Positions 5,556-11,305 of a stretch of DNA of 11,305 nt are shown in pieces. A program made the position numbers and the translations under genes. The stretch spans positions 1 to 11,305 of the forward strand of contig JAHKLH010000031.1 of the NCBI GenBank assembly GCA_029856635.1. The letters run 5' to 3'. This DNA comes from Candidatus Njordarchaeota archaeon (lineage in GTDB: Archaea > Asgardarchaeota > Njordarchaeia > Njordarchaeales > JAHKLH01). Position 1 is the stretch's first letter, and the number at the start of each line of letters is the position of its first letter. Below the pieces are notes generated by a model, which saw only the letters and a program-made list of their open reading frames with translations, did no database searches and had not been told where the DNA came from.

Positions 5556-6261
5556 ATTCTGTGATAAATTGTTTCCAAGCATTGAGAATCTCCGTTCCTG
5601 AAATTATAACTAAGTCGTTTTCTTCTGCATATTTCTTGGCATCCTCAAGTGAAAGTGCCTTTCCATCATCGGCTAGCATTTCACATAATGCAATACAAGG
5701 AGTCATATTACCTAAGAGAGCTAATGCAATTGCCAGTTCTGTATGACCTCTTCTTTCATCTAATATATGATCAGCTGCTCTTAGAAGAAACACATGCCCT
5801 GGCGCTCGAAAGTTTTGTATAAATTCTTTCCTAAATTGTTCTTTATCAATTTCCTTTTGCCAATATTTATTACAAAGTAAGCCCAATTCCCGAATTGTTA
5901 ATGCACGATCAATATCAGTAATTCCAGTTCTAGTTCTGATATGATTTACTGTTAAAGAAAAACTCGGTCTTCCCGTCGGATCGTAAGGAACGTGTTTAAC
6001 TAAATCACGAAGCTCATCAATTTTCATTAGGAGTTCATGTAAATATATAAGTCCTAGGCTATCTGCTATCATTGGATGCAATGCTACACAAATTAAACCA
6101 CCACCATCTTTTCGCATTAATCTAATCTTATCTGCAGTCATTTTTTCAGCTAGTATAAAGATATCTACTTCCGCTTCTCTCTCAGCAAAATCAAAAACTA
6201 AAACTGGTTTTCCTTTTTTGAGCATCCTTATTGCGTCATTTACATTACTCAAGTAAAACAC
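5554..6261 (-). CDS. ribB: 3,4-dihydroxy-2-butanone-4-phosphate synthase
   Basis: Converts ribulose 5-phosphate to formate and 3,4-dihydroxy-2-butanone 4-phosphate, the four-carbon precursor of riboflavin. The 235-residue stand-alone protein shows the family's acidic metal and substrate loop, EREAEVD (residues 27-33), then RKDGGGLICVAL (50-61). It also has VNHIRTRTGITDIDRALTIREL (105-126), corresponding to the Asp/His-Thr-Gly-Ile-Asp-Arg-Ala segment, FRAPGHVFLLRA (151-162) and RRGHTELAIALALL with the His-Thr-Glu signature at 173-175. All segments are in order and uninterrupted. No ATG fits the N-terminus: the frame offers TTG 6264 or GTG 6261. A TATA box 20-29 bases upstream and the lack of a ribosome site suggest a leaderless mRNA starting at GTG 6261. 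No other riboflavin gene is nearby. Confidence 0.93.
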   Translation of the reverse strand: MFYLSNVNDAIRMLKKGKPVLVFDFAEREAEVDIFILAEKMTADKIRLMRKDGGGLICVALHPMIADSLGLIYLHELLMKIDELRDLVKHVPYDPTGRPSFSLTVNHIRTRTGITDIDRALTIRELGLLCNKYWQKEIDKEQFRKEFIQNFRAPGHVFLLRAADHILDERRGHTELAIALALLGNMTPCIALCEMLADDGKALSLEDAKKYAEENDLVIISGTEILNAWKQFITE

Positions 6262-6280
6262 CAAAAGAGAATGACTGAAA

Positions 6281-6290
6281 ATATATAAAA
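6281..6290 (-). promoter_or_regulatory. TATA box of ribB
   Basis: On the minus strand this reads TTTTATATAT and is centred about 25 bases from the first codon. In archaea, transcription begins about 24-28 bases after the TATA centre, so the RNA would begin at or next to the GTG or TTG start. That implies a leaderless transcript. Confidence 0.55.
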
Positions 6291-6477
6291 TTCATTCCTT
6301 AAATATACTTACATCTTGACGAATGCTCCCCTGAGAACCAATTTGGACAAACAATTACAGGATTTTTAATTGCATAATAGTCCCACGCATCTCATTGACT
6401 TTTCTTTTTAAATATTGTTTTAATACTTATCATCATTCATTGAATAACTAATGAAACTTTTTCTCTCTTCATACATT

Positions 6478-6489
6478 TTTTATATAAAA
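6478..6489 (+). promoter_or_regulatory. TATA box of the small GTPase gene
   Basis: TTTATATAAAAA is the best TATA match in this spacer. It predicts a start near 6510 and a leader of about 20 bases that includes the AGGGGAG ribosome site. A second AT-rich block, TATTTAAATA near 6505-6514, is closer and less likely to be used with that ribosome site. Confidence 0.5.
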
Positions 6490-6529
6490 AAGCCAGAAAA
6501 ATAGATATTTAAATATGAAGGGGAGATAA

Positions 6530-7105
6530 TTGAAGTCTACCGTGCTTAATGCAAAGGTCATTTTGATAGGAGAAAAAGGCGTAGGAAAAACATCACTAGT
6601 AATGCGTTTTGTTTACAATATGTTTCGTGAGCAATATATCGAAACATTAGGTGCCAACTTCTATAGTAAACATGTAACAATTAAGTTAGATAACAGAAAA
6701 ATCGTTGTAAAAATGATGATTTGGGATTTAGCTGGAGATTATCACTTTCGCTCCGTTCAAGAATCGTACTTTGAGGGCGCACAAGCTGCCATCTGCGTTT
6801 ATGATGTATCCAGAAGAACAACTTTTGATGCTGTTCCACATTGGATAAATAGATTATTAAAGAAAGTAGAGAAAATCCCTCTCGTATTAGTTGGTAATAA
6901 AATTGATTTGAGAAAAAGTAATGAACTCGATTTCATCACAGCAGATGAAGGAAAAGAATTAGCGAAGAAACTCAAAGAACTATTGGGAATCCCAGTTTTA
7001 TTCATAGAAACTTCCGCAAAAACTGGAGAGAACGTTGAGAAAGCATTCTACTGGGTTGCATATTTAATTGCAAAAATAGCAAGGAGTCTTGAGCAAGGAA
7101 AATAG
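6530..7105 (+). CDS. Ras/Rab-like small GTPase
   Basis: A 191-residue single-domain GTP-binding switch protein with all five G motifs: G1 GEKGVGKTS (14-22), a switch I threonine at T39 in ETLGANF, G3 WDLAGD (65-70), G4 NKID (123-126) and G5 ETSAK (160-164). WDLAG-x-x-x-FR, YFEGAQAAICVYDV and the ETSAK sequence are typical of the eukaryote-like Ras/Rab branch rather than bacterial Era or Obg types. The residue after Gly69, glutamine in Ras (Gln61) and most Rabs, is Asp70, so hydrolysis may be slow or need a partner. There is no C-terminal cysteine for prenylation (it ends SLEQGK). The TTG start is the first possible one because TAA directly precedes it; AGGGGAG lies four bases upstream. No partner gene such as a roadblock or longin protein is adjacent. 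Confidence 0.92.
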   Translation: MKSTVLNAKVILIGEKGVGKTSLVMRFVYNMFREQYIETLGANFYSKHVTIKLDNRKIVVKMMIWDLAGDYHFRSVQESYFEGAQAAICVYDVSRRTTFDAVPHWINRLLKKVEKIPLVLVGNKIDLRKSNELDFITADEGKELAKKLKELLGIPVLFIETSAKTGENVEKAFYWVAYLIAKIARSLEQGK

Positions 7106-7150
7106 TCTCTAAATCTTCTTGAAATAAATTGCAGTTAGGTTTCTGTTCAT

Positions 7151-7166
7151 GTTTTCTTAAGAAAAC
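7151..7166. terminator. perfect 16-bp palindrome between convergent genes
   Basis: GTTTTCTTAAGAAAAC is fully self-complementary and sits in the 75-base gap between the converging ends of the GTPase and DUF1512 genes. On either strand it yields a six-base stem with T-rich flanks, so a bidirectional terminator is the natural reading; a protein-binding site is the alternative. Confidence 0.4.
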
Positions 7167-7180
7167 TAACTTAAGTCCAT

Positions 7181-8314
7181 TTACAAGACACCAATAGTAT
7201 TCCCGATTCCCATTAGTATCACGTTATCACCTGGATTCGTGTACATTTCAACTATTTCGTGAATTCTATTCATAGCCTCCTTTGCACCATTTATAAGCAC
7301 GCGTGCTAAGGGTGTTAAAGCTTCAACAAGCGACATTTTAATAATCACGGCAAAATAAGGTATTCCTCGTCTCGTACATATCTCTTCAATTCGCCACTTT
7401 TGAGGTCCTACATCTCCAATCGCTGCACCAATTCCCGCCGCTACATCTCCACTAGGTTCCCCTTCATACTTTAATGCTGCATCAACTGTAATTACACAAG
7501 AAGCATTACCTATCATATTAATTAATTTCTCTAATGCTTTCCCAGGCTCTCCAACTTCTGATCCAGGACCAAGTGCTTTAATGATGTAGACATTACGATT
7601 CATTATGATAGTTTTAAGAATTTCCATTTTAGTTTCTTCATCAATTATTTGTTCACTTCCTCCGAGCATTCTTGCAACTATTGGGCCAATTGAATCTCCT
7701 ATTGGAATTCCAACGAGATGCGCTCTAATCGTATCAAATACAGATAATACTGCTTGTCGTATAAAAGGAGCTAACATGCTTATTTGCATAAATAGGTAGA
7801 GATTTCCCGTTTTTCTAGCCGTTAAGTAGAGATGTCTTAACACTTTGTTTATATAGCGTAATGAAATATATGCCTCAAGGGCACCAATAACATTTTGTTT
7901 TAAATGCTCTTCCTTTACTTTTACCATACTTTCAACAATTTTTTTGATGTATTTCTCACGTGTTCTTAACAAGTGCTCTAACTTTTGAATAATACCAGCG
8001 GGATCCAAGTTTACTGGAGAAATCATAAATGTCTCCGATAATTTCTCAACTCTTCTAACAATTTCTCTAAATTCTTCGTCGGTCTTCAAATATCGTGCTT
8101 TCTCTTCAGGAGTTACTCCTGGAACTTTTTCTAACAAGTCTTTCCTAGCTTTTAGGAGTGTAGCTAACAAATTATGTCTTGCAAATACTTCGTAAATTTG
8201 CATTTCATTCAGTAAATTATCCACACTTATTCTCAACATAAATAATTGAAGTCTACTTAACGAGAGCAACAAGATGAAGAAAAGAATCCACCAAATAACG
8301 TCGGACAAAGCCAA
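7181..8314 (-). CDS. DUF1512-like archaeal membrane-anchored protein
   Basis: A 377-residue protein matching what I know of DUF1512, an archaeal family without assigned function. Residues 5-28 form one transmembrane helix (DVIWWILFFILLLSLSRL). A helical cytoplasmic region follows (SVDNLLNEMQIYEVFAR, EEFREIVRRVEKL, ILRTREKYIKKIVE). The conserved C-terminal half is Gly-rich and nucleotide-fold-like: VYIIKALGPGSEVGEPGKALE, ITVDAALKYEGEPSGDVAAG, GAAIGDVGPQKW, IEEICTRRGIPYFAVIIKM, and a closing VILMGIGNTIGVL. The TTG start at 8314 is supported by GGTGGG six bases upstream. The gene converges on the small GTPase gene. The family name rests on recall of its Gly-rich signatures; length and the N-terminal anchor agree. 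Confidence 0.8.
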   Translation of the reverse strand: MALSDVIWWILFFILLLSLSRLQLFMLRISVDNLLNEMQIYEVFARHNLLATLLKARKDLLEKVPGVTPEEKARYLKTDEEFREIVRRVEKLSETFMISPVNLDPAGIIQKLEHLLRTREKYIKKIVESMVKVKEEHLKQNVIGALEAYISLRYINKVLRHLYLTARKTGNLYLFMQISMLAPFIRQAVLSVFDTIRAHLVGIPIGDSIGPIVARMLGGSEQIIDEETKMEILKTIIMNRNVYIIKALGPGSEVGEPGKALEKLINMIGNASCVITVDAALKYEGEPSGDVAAGIGAAIGDVGPQKWRIEEICTRRGIPYFAVIIKMSLVEALTPLARVLINGAKEAMNRIHEIVEMYTNPGDNVILMGIGNTIGVL

Positions 8315-8474
8315 CGAATTCCCACCAAAACCTCAAACCAAAAAGAAGGCAAATGAATAAATAGCTTCATACACCATTTTTTATACTCATAGATTTCAAA
8401 TTTCTAGAAACAAAGGACAAACATAATTTGGATAAGAAAAAGAACAATCTCTAAGAAATTAAATAGTAAGCGGC

Positions 8475-9032
8475 CTATGTTTGTTCACTTTCTCCTAAGA
8501 TCCTTGTGAAGAACTCATTCAGTTTTTCTTGAGGACCTAAATATCTTATGCGAATCTTATCCTGACCAATAATTTCAGCTTCGAAATCTTCGCCACGAAT
8601 CGTTAAAACGTCTCCTTCTTTCTTCATTTCAATTGCAAGTAATTTCAGTCTTTTTTCGAGTTCATCTGAGAAGGGAAATTCTCTCCACTCTCCGACCTCA
8701 GCAATCATTTCTTTCGGTGGTTCGATGCCAGTGATTTCTTTTTCCTTTCGATAAATTTCAATTGTGCATGAATCCCAATCAAATTTTACTGTCTTCTTTC
8801 CATTCTCCTCAACTATGTCATACATAATTCTAATTCTGACAACGTCATCTTTCTTTACGCCCTCTTTTTCAACCAAAATCTTGTATAATTCCATGTTTAA
8901 CGGCGCTATTTTTCGAACCGCTTCGGCAGGCTCTACTCCCTCTGTCCTTGTCTGAGCAATTAAAGTCCTCCTCAATTTAATGGCAAAACCGCTTGCTCTA
9001 ACGAATCCAGAGGATAACATTTTCTTTGCCAT
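8475..9032 (-). CDS. DUF2258-like conserved archaeal protein
   Basis: A 185-residue soluble protein. The N-terminal segment LSSGFVRASGFAIKLRRTLIAQ, then LNMELYKILVEKEGVKKDDVVRIRIMYDI and VKFDWDSCTIEIYRK, resembles archaeal DUF2258, in which an opening LSTG(F/Y)V motif leads to a pattern of lysine- and arginine-rich helices and strands. The function is unknown. The C-terminal half is charged, with alternating strand and helix (DVLTIRGEDFEAEIIGQDKIRIRYLG). The frame continues upstream to a GTG at 9041, but ATG 9032 is clearly used: GGGTGAT, a strong ribosome site, lies four bases before it and contains that GTG. A TATA-like CTATAATATTATAATTAT lies about 35-50 bases upstream. Confidence 0.75.
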   Translation of the reverse strand: MAKKMLSSGFVRASGFAIKLRRTLIAQTRTEGVEPAEAVRKIAPLNMELYKILVEKEGVKKDDVVRIRIMYDIVEENGKKTVKFDWDSCTIEIYRKEKEITGIEPPKEMIAEVGEWREFPFSDELEKRLKLLAIEMKKEGDVLTIRGEDFEAEIIGQDKIRIRYLGPQEKLNEFFTRILGESEQT

Positions 9033-9252
9033 ATAAATCACCCTTGCTTAGAATTGAACAAAGCCATAATTATAATATTATAGCACAACATTTATAAATA
9101 ATAAATATTATCCACGCTGTACCAAATGTCTTCATGATTATTTCATATAAAATCGAAAATATAATAACGAAAAATAAAATCCTAAAGTTCTTTATATAAC
9201 TACCACTTTTCCAAATTCCCACTCCAGCAAATTTACGCAAGCATTAGTAGTG

Positions 9253-9262
9253 TTTAAATATT
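9253..9262 (+). promoter_or_regulatory. TATA box of sRNA C
   Basis: TTTAAATATT lies 30-39 bases before the C box of sRNA C. The expected transcription start, about 26 bases downstream of the TATA centre, falls near 9283, a few bases before the C box, as expected for an independently transcribed C/D RNA. Confidence 0.5.
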
Positions 9263-9291
9263 ATCTACTCATCGGCATTAAGTATGTTTAG

Positions 9292-9340
9292 ATGATGACC
9301 CGAGCAGGCACTGAGTGGTGATGACAACTCAGCACTCTGA
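9292..9340 (+). ncRNA. box C/D guide sRNA C
   Basis: A textbook set of boxes: C ATGATGA (9292-9298), 12-nt guide CCCGAGCAGGCA (9299-9310), D' CTGA (9311-9314), 4-nt spacer GTGG, C' TGATGA (9319-9324), 12-nt guide CAACTCAGCACT (9325-9336), D CTGA (9337-9340). Both guides have the 12-nt length that archaeal ribonucleoproteins favour, and a TATA box is correctly placed upstream. The predicted methylated residues are those pairing with the fifth guide base before each D box. I could not assign a target from memory for either guide. The gene lies alone in the spacer, divergent to the DUF2258-like gene. Confidence 0.88.
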
Positions 9341-9641
9341 CACATCAAATTTTTCAGAGCTTCTAATTAATGTACTTGGGGGATAAATTAATTTAACCAA
9401 CAAAAGATACCAAGAAAACGGAAAATATTTGCAAGTACTCAAATAGAAAAATATATGGGGACACATGTAAACCATCGAGGACTTTCCTATGATCAATACA
9501 GCATGATGTAAGACCAAACATGCAATCCTCTACAGGTTTGAATATCGTATACATGTGGCTTATTTGGAGTTTAATTGGTTGTCTTTTGTCCGATTTGAGC
9601 ATGTTGAGACTTTATTCACTAAAAGTGGAGATATTAAAAAT
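9341..9641. other. non-coding stretch, no supported gene
   Basis: This lies between sRNA C and the ATPase pseudogene. Two overlapping minus-strand frames of 62 and 69 codons are present but have no ribosome site and match no family I know. A separated inverted repeat, GTACTTG (9372-9378) and CAAGTAC (9431-9437), is visible. It may be remnants of an older gene, but nothing can be identified. Confidence 0.4.
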
Positions 9642-9660
9642 TTGGGAAATAGATTCCCAA
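9642..9660. promoter_or_regulatory. inverted repeat upstream of the ATPase pseudogene
   Basis: TTGGGAA-N5-TTCCCAA ends 24 bases before the ATG and directly before an AT-rich TATATTTAAATA (9663-9674). The position suits an operator or a transcription-factor site; no regulator is identified. Confidence 0.35.
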
Positions 9661-9684
9661 GATATATTTAAATAGGTGGGATTT

Positions 9685-11055
9685 ATGGGTTCAATTCCAT
9701 TTGATGCTCTAGTAGAACATAATCCTTGGTGGACTAGTGGTATTCAAGACGATAAAGACTACAAGGGCTTAACAGTAGTATTAAATGGGTACCAAGTAAT
9801 ATTGATGTTATTTCCCTCGAACTATTTTCTCTCAACATAATTTTTGGACTAAGACAAGTTGGAAAAATAACTATGATAAAAATTCTCATCAAGAAACTTC
9901 TCAACATGGGAGTAGATCCCTATGCGATTTTTTATTTTAGATGCGATGAACTTGTGGACTTTAAGGAACTTTTACGTGTTTTACGCACATACTTAAATTT
10001 TAAAAAAACGATTTAATATCAAAACAGCATACATTTTCCTTGACGAGATAACATATCCAAGAGAATGGTTTCGAGCAATAAAGTCTAGTATTGATATGGG
10101 ACTCCTTGAGAATACTGTGATGACAATAGGATCTTTGAGTATGTTTGTTAAAGGAGAAATTGAAACTTTCCAGGAAGAATGGGACATGGAAGAAAAATAG
10201 TAATGTATCCACTATCTTTTAGAGATTTCATAAGAGTCGCAGACGAAGCATTGTTTCGCAAACTTCCAGAAATAAAACAATTCACAGTTGATGAAATTCT
10301 CTCCAAAACATGGAGATGTGCTCCATACTTAGATAAATTAATTGAGCTTTTCACACTATATTTACAGTCGGAAGGAATGCCGCTAGCAGTTAAATCACTA
10401 TTAGCTGAGGGGCAAGTTTCTAGGGATGCTTACACAACATATCTTTCTTGGGCTTAAACATGACATTGCAATCTTAAAAAAAAGATATAGAAACTGTAAA
10501 AAACTTATGAGAGCCATTATAGATAAGAGAGGATGCCCCGTTAGTTGGCTCACCATCGCAAAAGATTATGATATAGCATCGCATAAAACAGTTAAGCAGT
10601 ATGCTCAGCTTCTTCAAGAATTATTTGTTGCAAAGATTCTTTATTATATAGATCCAAATAAAGGAGTAATAAATTATATGAAGGATAAGAAAATTCACTT
10701 ACAGATCCATTTTTCTATCATCTTATCACTAAGTGGGCTCTACTCCCAAAAAATTACTGATTTCTCATATGTAATTGAAGGAATCGTTGCTACACATTTA
10801 GCACGAAAATTTCCCGTTTTTTATTGGAAAAATCGGAGAGAGATTGATATAGTAATGCAAATAGGAGAAAAATTGATTGGTTTTGAAGTACATTATACAG
10901 ATCGCATAAGAGAAACTACGGCTCCAGTTATCGGAAAAATTAAGGAGATCGTATTCTTATTTCGAGGAGTCTATGAAGACAAACCACCTACAGTACCCGT
11001 GTGTGCATTTCTTGCATGTTTGGATTTACCGCAGTTAATAGAAACTCAAGAATAA
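9685..11055 (+). pseudogene. frameshifted archaeal AAA-type ATPase (COG1373-like, DUF4143-type C-terminus)
   Basis: Seven segments in two alternating frames rebuild one protein of about 450 residues. They run from FDALVEHNPWWTSG, through KWVPSNIDVISLELFSLNI, a Walker A region (GLRQVGKIT), AIFYFRCDEL and a Walker B region (TAYIFLDEITY), to ETF|PGRMGHGRKIVMYPLSFRDF. After that come the winged-helix-like CPVSWLTIAKDYDIASHKTV, LDPNKGV-type text (YIDPNKGV), DPFFYHLITKWAL and the nuclease-like REIDIVMQIGEKLIGFEV. This is the plan of the archaeal COG1373 ATPases, whose role is unclear. Frameshifts lie near 9770-9780, at the A7 run 10002-10008, at 10167-10169, 10450-10452, near 10700, and at the A6 run 10748-10753. 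The Walker A GK-T is GK-I (9867-9869). The start is well formed: AGGTGGG lies four bases before the ATG. The ends are intact, so decay looks recent. Confidence 0.85.
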
Positions 11056-11305
11056 TGATAACGAACATGATGTTCTACAAAAAATTTCAGAGTCCTTCAT
11101 TAAACAAAAATATGTTTTTCTCGCAAAAATGTATGTTTCGGATTAAAAATATATTCAATATGTTTTTATCTTAATTTCGATTTAATTTGGTTTTAGTTTA
11201 GTTAATTTTGGATTCCAAAGAAAATGCGAAAGACTAAAACAAGAAGCAAACCATACATGTAGTCACATAAAGAAAATTTAAAGAATAAACTAATCAAAAA
11301 AAATA
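11056..11305. other. AT-rich tail of the window, no supported gene
   Basis: T-rich and A-rich sequence follows the pseudogene, with several TTTTT and AAAAA runs that could act as terminators. A 13-base palindrome, GAACATGATGTTC, lies at 11063-11075, eight bases after the stop. No open frame, C/D boxes or repeats convince me. Confidence 0.4.

Noticed and set aside
6317..6334. TTGACGA followed by CTGA, resembling a C'/D pair
   Set aside because: The guide between them would be only about eight bases, and no upstream C box or D' box is spaced correctly.
9393..9602. 69-codon minus-strand frame with cysteines (ISHMYTIFKPVEDCMFGL), considered as a transposase fragment
   Set aside because: No start context or ribosome site, no recognisable DDE or other catalytic motif, and no inverted repeats around it.
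10002..10008. Programmed frameshift at the A7 run in the ATPase gene
   Set aside because: Five further frameshifts and a Walker A substitution in the same gene make decay more likely than recoding at this one slippery site.
1..11305. CRISPR array, toxin-antitoxin pair or phage module
   Set aside because: No regularly spaced direct repeats, no small paired genes with known toxin motifs and no phage structural or integrase genes are visible.

Overview
The window looks like chromosomal DNA of an AT-rich archaeon, most likely from the TACK side of the tree (Thermoproteota, Bathyarchaeia or Korarchaeia grade) and probably a thermophile. The evidence is an archaeal-type phenylalanyl-tRNA synthetase alpha subunit, two archaea-only families (DUF1512-like and DUF2258-like), an archaeal RibB, TATA-box promoters, GGTGAT-type Shine-Dalgarno sites and, most tellingly, three box C/D guide RNAs. 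The lineage call is inference; there is no rRNA gene in the window to settle it.

Layout. 1-460: a possible gene tail, then a small two-helix membrane protein on the plus strand whose start abuts a hairpin. 565-1155: a decayed plus-strand gene for a secreted, membrane-anchored protein. 1186-4694 (minus): pheS, a class I/II aminotransferase and a six-helix membrane protein. Between them, on the opposite strand, lie two box C/D sRNAs (2814-2861 and 4087-4138). 4695-5553: mostly non-coding, with one 67-residue membrane protein and a 175-bp inverted-repeat element flanked by 24-26-bp direct repeats. 5554-6261 (minus): ribB. 6530-7105 (plus): a Ras/Rab-like small GTPase, convergent with the DUF1512 gene (7181-8314, minus). 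8475-9032 (minus): a DUF2258-like gene. 9292-9340 (plus): a third C/D sRNA. 9685-11055 (plus): an archaeal ATPase gene broken by six frameshifts.

How the parts relate. The genes do not form one pathway. They are housekeeping genes (tRNA charging, amino-acid transamination, riboflavin synthesis) and conserved archaeal unknowns, each apparently with its own promoter. The strongest hidden layer is the three guide RNAs. Each sits upstream of, and divergent to, a minus-strand protein gene. All have a 4-nt D'-C' spacer and a 12-nt D guide. Two share an eight-base guide core shifted by two positions relative to the D/D' box, and one D guide complements a conserved 16S helix 27 segment. The two ends of the window carry eroded accessory genes.
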